This document shows positions 31,333-40,505 of a DNA stretch of 46,937 nt, one piece after another. The position numbers and the translations under genes were made by a program. Source of the stretch: Pseudomonadota bacterium (GTDB lineage: Bacteria; Desulfobacterota; Desulfuromonadia; Geobacterales; Pseudopelobacteraceae); assembly GCA_019352135.1 (NCBI GenBank), contig JABBNX010000005.1, positions 12,727 through 59,663 of the forward strand. Reading direction: 5' to 3'. The notes beneath the pieces are model-generated. The model saw only the letters and a list, made by a program, of their open reading frames with translations. It was not told the DNA's origin and ran no database searches. Position 1 is the stretch's first letter; every line of letters begins with the position of its first letter.

Positions 31333-32279
31333 AAGCTCTCTCCTGCTTCGTAGTCCGCATTCTCATCCTCAATCCATTTTTGGATATGGAAAGTTGGCTT
31401 GCCACCAATCATTGAGGTAGCCATAGTGTAGGAATAATGGGATTTGGAGGCTTTCTCCAATGAGTCTATAATGACGTTACGATCAATTTTAGTCAGACGC
31501 GACATTCGGTCGGCAATTTCCGTTCTGATATCCCGGTTCGGTTCAGTGAGTATCTGCATTGTTGCCCCGGCGCAGCCAGTACAGGGGACTCCGTTGGCCG
31601 GGCAAGGGGCCAGGCACCGATCCATGGTTACAGATCCCATGCATGTGTACCCTTGGCTCAAAAAGCACTGTTCATTATTTGGTATTCCTTCGGAATTTGA
31701 TTTGATCGCGTCAACATCTGTTTTTTCCATCTTCCGTTTGCATTTCGCGCAGACCGTTCGCTTGTTAACCTCTGGTGCCCGTCCTTCAACAAGAGATGTT
31801 AAAGCTTCAAAGATGAACGCAGGATGTGGAGGGCAACCTGGCAAATAAAGATCTACGTCAATTACTGCATCAATAGGTTTTACAACCGACTCTAAAGGAG
31901 AGATCTCTTTACTTGGGGGATGCGCAGATATGGTCGTCTTGTTTTCAAGGTATACCGCCTTGCCGATTTCTGCTGGAGTGTGAATATTGCCAGCTCCCGC
32001 CGGACCACCAAATACGGCGCAAGATCCCCAGGCAATCACAATATCGCAAGATTTTCGCATTTCAATTGCGGCATGGCGATCATGCTCATTGCGAATAGCA
32101 CCAGATACCAGGCCTACAGTGGCATGCGGGTAATCCTTTATGTCTGTTAGAACTGGACATCTTTGGATTTTAACGGCTTGCAGGACATTCAGAATTTTTT
32201 CGTGAAGGTCAACAATTGCAATATGGCAACCGGAGCAATCGCTTAGCCATTCCGTATTGATGGTGACTTCATTACTCAT
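31329..32279 (-). CDS. NiFe hydrogenase small subunit, group 3 (MvhG/HoxY-like)
   Basis: WLSDCSGCHIAIVDLHEKIL, IAWGSCAVFGGPAGAGN, LPGCPPHPAFIFEAL, CLAPCPANGVPCTGCAGA. Confidence 0.92.
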   Translation of the reverse strand: MSNEVTINTEWLSDCSGCHIAIVDLHEKILNVLQAVKIQRCPVLTDIKDYPHATVGLVSGAIRNEHDRHAAIEMRKSCDIVIAWGSCAVFGGPAGAGNIHTPAEIGKAVYLENKTTISAHPPSKEISPLESVVKPIDAVIDVDLYLPGCPPHPAFIFEALTSLVEGRAPEVNKRTVCAKCKRKMEKTDVDAIKSNSEGIPNNEQCFLSQGYTCMGSVTMDRCLAPCPANGVPCTGCAGATMQILTEPNRDIRTEIADRMSRLTKIDRNVIIDSLEKASKSHYSYTMATSMIGGKPTFHIQKWIEDENADYEAGESL

Positions 32280-32770
32280 GGCACCCTCCTGATAATCAGT
32301 TTTTTAAAGCAGGCGTTCTCACCGGCGTGGATAATTTCCAGCGATGACTCTCGGGCCATGATATTTTGCAACGCTCCTGCAAAGAAGCCATACATCATGT
32401 TGCAGAGCGATCCTTTCTGTGTGTGACCAAATCGGAACAATGATTGACGGATCATACAATCCCGGAAAACCAGCATTACTTCGGTTCCTTCATCACTTTC
32501 CTTTATGACTGTGTCCTGATCATGGGTTTTAAACGTCTCGAATAGCCAGAGGTAGTCATTTTGTTCAAGGACGTCTCTGGTCGAATTTAAAGCCTGTTCG
32601 ATATCATCGGTATGCGCGATACCTACTGATAATTTCTTCCCAAGGTTAACTCCCGCAAGATATGAAATACTGTTGGCAGATTCACCTATGGCTTGTTCGG
32701 TTCCAGATGCAATGGCCCCCAGAAACACCATAGCATCTTGCAGTGCGAGTCTTTGCTGACTTGTCTCCAT
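32276..32770 (-). CDS. V4R-like small protein, paralog of 29205-29660
   Basis: LVFRDCMIRQSLFRFGHTQKGSLCNMMYGFFAGALQNIM...HAGENACFKKLIIRR. Confidence 0.6.
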   Translation of the reverse strand: METSQQRLALQDAMVFLGAIASGTEQAIGESANSISYLAGVNLGKKLSVGIAHTDDIEQALNSTRDVLEQNDYLWLFETFKTHDQDTVIKESDEGTEVMLVFRDCMIRQSLFRFGHTQKGSLCNMMYGFFAGALQNIMARESSLEIIHAGENACFKKLIIRRVP

Positions 32771-32779
32771 TGACCACTC

Positions 32780-33205
32780 CTATACTAAATGTTCAAGATT
32801 TAAAAATATAACCAGCCTTTCATCAATCTGGATAACGCCACCGATCCATGATTGAGCTGTTGTTTCGACCGGTGGAGGTAGGATATCGCTCAGCTTTATG
32901 CGAATGACATCTGAAATCTCGTCGATGATAAACCCGGTCAGTTCACCCTTGAGATCCATCACTGCAATACAGCGGGTACTTTCATCACCAAGGTCAGAAA
33001 AGCCGAAACAGTTGCGTAGGGATATGATGGGAACAATGGAGCCACGAAGATTGATGATCCCTTTAATGTGTGGTGGAGAGTTGGCTGTTTTGGATATATC
33101 AACCATACCGCTTATTTCTCTGACCCGCATTACATCGATGGCATATTCTTGACCGTACAGGAAGAATGTTACTAGTTGGATATCGGCATTCGTTGACAAT
33201 TCCAC
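32780..33205 (-). CDS. CheW-type chemotaxis adaptor
   Basis: TFFLYGQEYAIDVMRVREI, PPHIKGIINLRGSIVPIISLRNCFG, GFIIDEISDVIRI. Confidence 0.93.
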   Translation of the reverse strand: MELSTNADIQLVTFFLYGQEYAIDVMRVREISGMVDISKTANSPPHIKGIINLRGSIVPIISLRNCFGFSDLGDESTRCIAVMDLKGELTGFIIDEISDVIRIKLSDILPPPVETTAQSWIGGVIQIDERLVIFLNLEHLV

Positions 33206-33267
33206 CAGGGGTCCTCCTTTTTTTAGCGGTTCAACATGATTTGTTAATGCTTCAGAGTAGAAGTTTT

Positions 33268-33284
33268 CCTGTAAGGATTACAGG
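33268..33284. promoter_or_regulatory. Palindrome CCTGTAA-GGA-TTACAGG upstream of the hydrogenase operon
   Basis: Perfect 7-bp arms, 63 bp upstream of the cheW start. Confidence 0.4.
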
Positions 33285-33635
33285 TAGGTAATAATGTTCT
33301 TAGGACACCATGACAATGACTTTGCGTTTCAGACTTTAACGTCAGTCAGGGTCAATAAACCTACTGTTTGTAGTGGTTTGAATGGCATGGTGTGGGTAGT
33401 AAAATAATTTTGGGGGGAAACTTACCCCTAGTTACCCCGGATGTCAAGGGTGATAAATGAAAGTTGATAAATGAATGTTTTAGGAATCCATTAATGTCAC
33501 AAGAGACTATGCTACGCAACCTGTCTAATAGAGGGGAGCGGGTTTGGTATGACGGCAATTCGAAGGACAATGGTGAGGGCCGAACTGAAAGAATTCAGGC
33601 CACACAACCTCCGCCGTTCATATTTTTGGGTTGGT

Positions 33636-36323
33636 CTACTTCTTCAACCACATATCCAGCTTGGCAAGCAAATCATCCAATATCAGCGGCTTGGGGAGGT
33701 GATCGTTCATCCCCGCAGCAATGCATTGGCCACGATCATCTTTCATCGCATTTCCTGTAAGCGCAATTACCGGGATGTCATGGCATCGTACCGCTGAAGC
33801 AGGATCACGGATGATGGCTGTGGCTTCATAACCATTAATTTTTGGCATCATACAGTCCATCAATACCAATGCATAGTCGTTTTCCCGTAGTGCCCTCAAC
33901 GCTGCTTCACCATCAACAACCACATCAACCAGATAGCCGTAGCTCTTCAACAATCTTGGCACAATAACTTGGGCTGTAGGATCATCCTCAGCCAACAAGA
34001 TACGAAGTCCATTTTCACTGACATTACGTTTAGAGTCTTCTCCCTCCTTGATAGGGAGGTTCAGGGGAGTTACAGTGACACTGCCTGTGGTGCTGGTAAT
34101 GCCAATGTTCACGTCCCGCTCGTCAGTGGAGGGTGCTTTAATTTGTTTTTTCAGCACGGCGGTAAACCAGAAGGTGGAACCCTTGCCTTCGGCACTCTCT
34201 GCGCCGATACTTCCCCCCATCAATGATGCCAACTGTTTGCATATGGCAAGACCCAACCCGGTGCCGCCATATATGCGTGTGGTGGAGCTGTCGACTTGTG
34301 TGAATGGCTCGAATAACGTTTCCAGCTTTTCAGACGCTATGCCGATGCCGCTGTCGCATACCAGAAAACGTAGAGTGACGGAGTGTTCGTCTTCGTTATC
34401 GTTCCGAATTTGAAGATGAACAGAACCTTTGGAGGTGAATTTAATGGCGTTGCCGACAAGGTTGGTGATGATCTGGCGTAGTCGTCCAGCATCACCTGTC
34501 AACGCCGTTGGAACGTCGGTATCAATTGATGACGCAATATCCACTCCTTTTTCGTGTGCTTGGAGCGACATAAGATTGATGATATCAGAGATAACCGGAC
34601 GCAGATCAAAATCGAATGTCTCCAGTTCAAGCTTGGATGCTTCAATTTTCGAGAAGTCGAGGATGTCGTCAAGTAGATGCACCAGATGTAAGCCTGACTG
34701 TTTGGCACCTAAGGCATACTCACGCTGTTCCGGGGTCAGTTTGGTATGTTGAAGCAGATCGATCATGCCGATAACCCCATTCATCGGGGTACGTATCTCA
34801 TGACTCATGGTAGCCAGGAAACGGCTCTTGGCTATGTTGGCCGCTTCGGCCGCAACTTTGGCCTGTTGTAATTCCTCTTCCGCCCGCTTCCGCTCGGTAA
34901 CGTCGCGGAATGACCACACTCGACTCTGTAACAACGAATCTTCTTGCCGTACCGGAGCGGAATACCGTTCCAGCACTTTGCCATCCTTAAAACAAATCGT
35001 GTCAAAACTGTATTCGTTTGAATTGTAGACGCGCTGTACCTCCCTCAGAAAAAGCTCCGGATCGGATAGTTGTTTCATTGCTAAACTAATCAGGGTTTCC
35101 TCGTCGAGGCCGATACTAATCTGGGGGATGTTCCACAATTCAAGAAACTTCTGATTGTAAAAAAGAACTTTTCTTTCTGCATTCACAGCCAATATTCCGT
35201 CTGCAGTTGCATTAAGCGTAGCATTTAAATTGTCGGATATTTCACGCATCGCTTCAGCTGCTTGATATCGCTCTTTATAGAAACCGATGTTCTGCTGACG
35301 CCAGATAAAAGCCAAACCTGCGGCAGCCGCAAGGAGTAAGGATATTACGGATCCGATGATAATAAAAAATTGCTCTTTTACCGATGCGTACGCTTCAGAG
35401 CGGTCAATAGAAGCTACCAGGAACCACGGAGAATCGGGAACTGCACGCAAAGCTGCGATCACCGGCACACCGTTATAGGACGCTCCTTCAACGATCCCGG
35501 TCCGCCCTAAGACCGCCATCGTTGTCGGAATATTGGTCTTACCCAAAGGAGTCCTGAACCTGAGCGCTGCATCTTTTTTTGACCTTAGATTGGCCAGATA
35601 CTCCGTGTCGTTACCTTGACGTCTGACAAGCAGTGTCTCAGCTGTTTTACTGGACGTGGGCCAGTGCAGGATAAAGGGGTAGAGATATTTCTCCGGGTCA
35701 ATCTGCAGAGCAATAACCCCGATTACGTGATTATCGGTCGCTGTCTCGAGGATTGGTATAAGCAGCGTCAGGTAGATCCGCTGATTAACTTCATGCCGGT
35801 AGAAGTCTGCAATCTCTATTCGTCGCGATACTACCACCTCCGCAACCCGCTTCAAGACGGCAACTGAAGCCGGTTGCAGCCCTGCCGGGTATGACATACG
35901 GGTTACACCCTGAGGGTCAAGCAGGCGTACCTGCTCATACTCATAATTCATAGTGTATTTACTTATCCAATTTCGGAGCTGTTGCTCAGCCTGCCAGTCT
36001 TTTGCATTTGTTAAAAAACGCCGTGACAGATCGGAAAAGAGAATATTTTTATACAGAATATTGGCATCCGCAAGGCGCTCGCTTCGCCATTCCTGCAGTT
36101 CAGCCACCTTCAGATCTGCAATAGTTGAAAGCTGGCGCTCTGCCTCAATGCGAGAGCGCTTATAGTAGTCGTGGTAAGTAAAGTAGCCTGCAGCCATTAT
36201 ACCTGCTGATAAAATGATATATAGTGCGACAAAGGTCCGATACCCGTAACGGACTTGTTGCCGACGCTCATGCAGCGGTTCACGAGCGATGTTTTCTTTT
36301 CTCTGGTTAAATTCAGGGTTCAT
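33636..36323 (-). CDS. Hybrid sensor histidine kinase (membrane sensor, PAS, HisKA, HATPase, REC)
   Basis: TM segments flanking an extracytoplasmic domain, [52 protein letters not shown]...[15 protein letters not shown]; start at 36323 after catggagg. Confidence 0.9.
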   Translation of the reverse strand: MNPEFNQRKENIAREPLHERRQQVRYGYRTFVALYIILSAGIMAAGYFTYHDYYKRSRIEAERQLSTIADLKVAELQEWRSERLADANILYKNILFSDLSRRFLTNAKDWQAEQQLRNWISKYTMNYEYEQVRLLDPQGVTRMSYPAGLQPASVAVLKRVAEVVVSRRIEIADFYRHEVNQRIYLTLLIPILETATDNHVIGVIALQIDPEKYLYPFILHWPTSSKTAETLLVRRQGNDTEYLANLRSKKDAALRFRTPLGKTNIPTTMAVLGRTGIVEGASYNGVPVIAALRAVPDSPWFLVASIDRSEAYASVKEQFFIIIGSVISLLLAAAAGLAFIWRQQNIGFYKERYQAAEAMREISDNLNATLNATADGILAVNAERKVLFYNQKFLELWNIPQISIGLDEETLISLAMKQLSDPELFLREVQRVYNSNEYSFDTICFKDGKVLERYSAPVRQEDSLLQSRVWSFRDVTERKRAEEELQQAKVAAEAANIAKSRFLATMSHEIRTPMNGVIGMIDLLQHTKLTPEQREYALGAKQSGLHLVHLLDDILDFSKIEASKLELETFDFDLRPVISDIINLMSLQAHEKGVDIASSIDTDVPTALTGDAGRLRQIITNLVGNAIKFTSKGSVHLQIRNDNEDEHSVTLRFLVCDSGIGIASEKLETLFEPFTQVDSSTTRIYGGTGLGLAICKQLASLMGGSIGAESAEGKGSTFWFTAVLKKQIKAPSTDERDVNIGITSTTGSVTVTPLNLPIKEGEDSKRNVSENGLRILLAEDDPTAQVIVPRLLKSYGYLVDVVVDGEAALRALRENDYALVLMDCMMPKINGYEATAIIRDPASAVRCHDIPVIALTGNAMKDDRGQCIAAGMNDHLPKPLILDDLLAKLDMWLKK

Positions 36324-36961
36324 AATGAACCTCCATGTGTGCCTAGCATCCAGCCGGAACACAAAATCATCGTAAGTCATCGGAGAGCATCAGGCCCGGT
36401 TTTCCGCCGGCCGCTTTAAAACCCTTCAGCCACTCTAATGCATCAATAAGCTTGCTTCCCAACTGATTCAAACAACGGCGAAGGTTGCCACTTAATAACG
36501 CCCAAGTAGAACTTTATCATAGAAATCTTATTTATCCATAAATGCTGAGACCGCAACCCGCAGCTCTTCGATGTTCCTGGGGAATAGCAGCTTTGTACAT
36601 CGAAAAGGCGAACTCGCCCCAGAGCATCCGTGAGGCGAACGCACCTAAGCGCTTAGGGAACTGGGTGATTGCAGGAGGCTTTTCGATATAGGCTATGATG
36701 ATTTACTATGCGTTTGGAGTTTTGAAGAGACCAGAGAGTGTCTGGGTTTATGATGTGTAGTCTGGAGACGTTATGTTGCCACAACTTTCAAAAGGGAGGA
36801 TTGAATTGCCGGTTATGAACATTCACCCCAGGCAATGGTTGCTTCGATTGTCAAGGAAGAAGTTGCCTCTTTCTGCAAGTCTGTTACGGGAACGCTTATT
36901 GGATACGTCAAAACGTTCATCAAAGAATATCTGCAATTGTTGGAATCCACTTTTGGCGGCG

Positions 36962-37585
36962 TCACCCCGTCACCCCTACAGCGGCCTTTGCAAGTACCAA
37001 AGCCGCGTCTGCAAGAACGTGCTCAGCCTGCTCGGAGTTCAGTTTTTGTTGACAGCGCAGTCGATCCCAGGCTTCAAAGGAAAGTAATGTATCTAATGCC
37101 TCGATAATGTTACATGCGGCATCTCCAATGTGAGGTGAAACCACTGCCATGAGTGCTGTCCTGAATATCTGTGTTAACGTCTCATTTTGTTTTTGCAGAA
37201 ATGCCGATTGATGCTTGACAAGTTGGCCTGCGTGGCGAAAAGGCGTTATATGCTCAAAAATTCGCGCCCGACGAGCGACCAGCATGCGTAGATCATGCTC
37301 CAGGTCACCTGATGGGGCGGTTGGAAAAGGCATCGACGTGACATCGCGTAGCACGCGCTCACTAATCTTCTGATAAAGAGTCTCAACATCTTCAAACTGC
37401 CGGAAGATAGTCCTTGTCCCAACTCCAGCCCGCTGTGCAATATCTGCAATGCTTGGTGGCAAATGCGTTTCTTTTATGAGGTCAGACAACGCCTGCATAA
37501 TAGCTTCGTGGTTGCGTGTACCTCTGCGTACACGACCATCTTTCATGCCGACTGTCTTCTGATGTTTATCTTGGTTCATAGCCAT
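36962..37585 (-). CDS. TetR family transcriptional regulator
   Basis: LPPSIADIAQRAGVGTRTIFRQFEDVETLYQKI helix-turn-helix. Confidence 0.88.
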   Translation of the reverse strand: MAMNQDKHQKTVGMKDGRVRRGTRNHEAIMQALSDLIKETHLPPSIADIAQRAGVGTRTIFRQFEDVETLYQKISERVLRDVTSMPFPTAPSGDLEHDLRMLVARRARIFEHITPFRHAGQLVKHQSAFLQKQNETLTQIFRTALMAVVSPHIGDAACNIIEALDTLLSFEAWDRLRCQQKLNSEQAEHVLADAALVLAKAAVGVTG

Positions 37586-37765
37586 AATAAACTATAGCAT
37601 GTCAATATCCTCTTGACAAGTGGCATGCCTGTTGCCACTATATAATTCTAATTACAACTTACTTTTAAGTTAATGCCAATTTTCTTGGTTATGGTCGTTT
37701 GATGGTTCAGTCGATACCAAATGAGTATATACGACTGATCGTCCTGCTACTCTGAGGCACAGTTG
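37535..37765. repeat. Direct repeat, copy 1: tetR 5' end plus divergent promoter region
   Basis: Extended similarity by eye to ~40230-40465, including catgccgaYtgtcttctgMtgtttatcttggttca, tcctcttgacaagtggcatgcct and atggtcgtttgatggYtca. Confidence 0.8.
37619..37639. promoter_or_regulatory. Candidate TetR operator AGTGGCA-N7-TGCCACT
   Basis: Perfect 7-bp inverted arms in the tetR divergent region; conserved at 40324-40344. Confidence 0.6.
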
Positions 37766-37784
37766 AAATAATACCTAACAATGG

Positions 37785-38444
37785 GTGGACAAACCGACTG
37801 TAATGGAGAAAAAACGCTTTGATGATTCCGGAACACATTTACTCAAGCTGGTGCGATTATTAAACGAGGACGCAGACATAGATATCATCGAACAGACATT
37901 TCGCGGCAGTCCAGGGCTGACATATAAGCTACTGTTGCTTGTCAATTCTGTAGCCACTGGAATTCGGATCAAAGTTAAGAATGTCCGTCATGCCGTGGCT
38001 ACATTGGGGCGACAGCAATTGAAACGCTGGCTGTAATTGGCTTTATTTGCTTCGGATGACGATAACAGTCAGGAAAACCCGTTAGTCGAAATGGCTGCCG
38101 TTCGTGCTGCTTTTATGGAGCAATTGGCCAACCGCATGCCGCAACTGAATGAAAATCAGGATTCTATTGACCAGGCCTTCATGGTCGGTATTCTGTCACT
38201 TCTGGAATCAATCTTTGCCATTTCAATAGATGAAATTATAACCACGCTGTATCTATCTGAAGAAGTAAGAGGCGCCTTGACCACTCGCCAGGGTAACGTC
38301 GGAAAATTGTTGTATCTAGCCGAACTAGTTGAACAAATGGAATATCAGAAAGCTTTACAGGAATCTGAAGCATTAGGCCTGTCAGAGGAAGACGTGCAAA
38401 TCGCCCAGATGAACGCATACAACTGGCGAGATGGAATGTTGTGA
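37785..38444 (+). pseudogene. Truncated HDOD-domain protein interrupted by an in-frame TAA at 38034-38036
   Basis: ORFs 37785-38036 and 38037-38444 share a frame: ...LGRQQLKRWL*LALFASDDDNSQENPL...; N-terminus resembles the linker of EAL-HDOD proteins with no EAL domain upstream. Confidence 0.75.
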
Positions 38445-38610
38445 CAAGAACTGAGCCGATATTTTAAAATCTTACGTTTAATATACAATCAAAGGCTCCG
38501 CTTGCTCAATTTTATACTGTTGAAATGGCACTGTTTTGATGGATGATTCTTTCTGTTGACTACTGGCATGTTTGTTGTAGCCATCAATTTATAACTATAA
38601 GGTAATTTTT

Positions 38611-39732
38611 ATGTTTAAGGGAATCAATATCTTAGCAGTAGACGATGATGAACTGAGTGTTGAAATGCTGGCAGCGATCCTCGAAAGCCGAGGAGCTTTT
38701 TGCACAAAGGCTGCCAACGGCAGAGAAGCGATGGATATTCTTGAAGCAAACCCGGATATCGATATTGTGCTGCTGGATTTACAGATGCCTGTCATGGACG
38801 GCTTTGAGGTGCTTTTGCACTGTAAGAGCAATCTTAAGATCAGCGATAAACCAATCATTGTTATGGCTACGAACCACCATGAAAAACTCAAATCCCTCCA
38901 GCTTGGAGCTGATGATTTTATGAGTAAGCCATATGACTTGGATGAGCTAGAGTTACGTTTAAACAAACTGGTCCAGACCCACTATCTGACACAATCGGCC
39001 AAACAGGCAAAGCGAGAATTCCTTTCAATTGCGAGCCATGAGCTGCGCACCCCGCTGCACCATATCATGGGCCTTGGCGAACTTCTGGATGTCGAGAATC
39101 TTGGTGACGAGCAGCGGGAGCTTGTTGGCCTACTTAAAGATGCGACCGCGAATATGGCAAATACCATCAAAAATATTCTGAACTATTTCCAGTTTGAACT
39201 GGGAGCGGTAAGCGCTTCGGTGGAGCCATTTTCTCTGAGGGTTACCATACAAAATGCGCTTGAGGCACTGATAGCTAGTGCCGATAAAAAGGGCATCAGG
39301 CTTGAGTGCAGCATTGCTGCGGATGTTTCCGATTCCCTTATAGGCCCCTCGTTCTACATCCAAAGAGTCCTTGGTATTCTGCTCGAGAACGCTGTCAAAT
39401 TTTCTTATGATGGTGAGATCCGCATTGTAGTTAAGGAGGAGCCGCTTGGGAGATTTGGCTCCCGGTTCAGCTGCAGTATTAGTGACCATGGAATCGGAAT
39501 ACCTGCAGAATTCCACGGAAAGATTTTTGAGCCATTTACCCAGGTGGACAATTCCAACACCCGAAAATATGGCGGTATCGGGCTTGGTCTGGCGATTGCG
39601 ATGAGGTTGGCAGAACAGATGGGCGGTACCATAACTGTTCAAAACGGCAAAGGGGCGGGCAGCTCTTTTAACTTCACTTTCTATTGTCATTTGGAGGGGG
39701 ACCCTGAAGTGGCGCAGTCACAATGCTTATAA
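38611..39732 (+). CDS. Response regulator-histidine kinase (REC-HisKA-HATPase)
   Basis: ILAVDDDELSVEML...VLLDLQMPVMDGFEVL, FLSIASHELRTPLHHIMG, GGIGLGLAIAMRLAEQMGG. Confidence 0.88.
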   Translation: MFKGINILAVDDDELSVEMLAAILESRGAFCTKAANGREAMDILEANPDIDIVLLDLQMPVMDGFEVLLHCKSNLKISDKPIIVMATNHHEKLKSLQLGADDFMSKPYDLDELELRLNKLVQTHYLTQSAKQAKREFLSIASHELRTPLHHIMGLGELLDVENLGDEQRELVGLLKDATANMANTIKNILNYFQFELGAVSASVEPFSLRVTIQNALEALIASADKKGIRLECSIAADVSDSLIGPSFYIQRVLGILLENAVKFSYDGEIRIVVKEEPLGRFGSRFSCSISDHGIGIPAEFHGKIFEPFTQVDNSNTRKYGGIGLGLAIAMRLAEQMGGTITVQNGKGAGSSFNFTFYCHLEGDPEVAQSQCL

Positions 39733-39846
39733 TATTAAGCTGACAACAGGTTAGAGGTGATTGGTTGTTGGACTGTAGCATAAAGTACTATGCTTTACAT
39801 TTTGGCGGGAACTCCACTCCATGTGCCAACAAAAAAAAGGGGAACA

Positions 39847-40087
39847 ATGAATATTAAAACCAGAAAAGTAATCATTTTATTAGTAGGCTACGTGCCGTAA
39901 CATTTTCGGGGTACTCGGTTTGGCCGGTATGAAATCGGCGGATGTCTCTATGGAGTACTGTTCAAGGAGAATCTGACTAATAGTACACAAAACAGTCAGA
40001 TCATGTTGGCTTATGCGTGATAACAAATTCAACTGTTGCTGGCCCTTCAGCAACACCTGGAAAACCCGGGTGTTGTTAAATCTCTCC
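39847..40087 (+). pseudogene. Decayed 5' fragment of a 4HB-type methyl-accepting chemotaxis protein
   Basis: Pieces in shifting frames: MNIKTRKVIILLVGYV* / GLAGMKSADVSMEY / FKENLTNSTQNSQIMLAYA** / QLLLALQQHLENPGVVKS. Confidence 0.65.
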
Positions 40088-40095
40088 GGGTTATA

Positions 40096-40220
40096 TTCCC
40101 CGCCCCTCGGGGCGAGATACCCGCGTCTTTCAGACCCTTGATGGGTTTGAAGGACTCATATAGCAATGCAGCAACCTTCTGGACTGCTGCTCATACCCCG
40201 TTGCTTGCGGCGGGGTAGTT
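40096..40220. other. Hairpin-rich intergenic element, possible mobile-element remnant or structured RNA
   Basis: Successive stems: CGCCCC/GGGGCG (40101-40114), GTCTTTCAGACCC/GGGTTTGAAGGAC with two G-T pairs (~40125-40155), GCAGC/GCTGC (40168-40190), TACCCCG/CGGGGTA (40194-40217). Confidence 0.5.
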
Positions 40221-40229
40221 GATTTGCAC

Positions 40230-40465
40230 AACCATTTTTCATGCCGATTGTCTTCTGCTGTTTATCTTGGTTCACAAACACAATTTTAGCATGTCAATCA
40301 CCTCTGTCAATCTCCTCTTGACAAGTGGCATGCCTATTGCCACTATGTGATGCTAATTGCAATTTATTATGAAGTTAATATCAACGTCCCTGAACATGGT
40401 CGTTTGATGGCTCAATCGGCATCAATTGAGTATTCCGATTGGTCGTTCTGTTGCACCGCTGAATT
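40230..40465. repeat. Direct repeat, copy 2: truncated tetR 5' end plus promoter region
   Basis: See copy 1; retains about the first 17 tetR codons (antisense) and the AGTGGCA-N7-TGCCACT operator at 40324-40344. Confidence 0.8.
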
Positions 40466-40505
40466 AGCATAACAACCAACGTATGGATAGCCATGAATTA
40501 ATCGG

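Noticed and set aside
36773-37107. Two short + ORFs overlapping the tetR 3' end
   Set aside because: They read into antisense of tetR and no coherent family was recognised.
40034-40075. Overlapping, mutually exclusive hairpins TGTTGCTG/CAGCAACA and CAACACC/GGTGTTG, attenuator-like
   Set aside because: They lie in the decayed MCP coding remnant (QLLLALQQHLENPGVV), so the repeats are better explained as ancestral codons.
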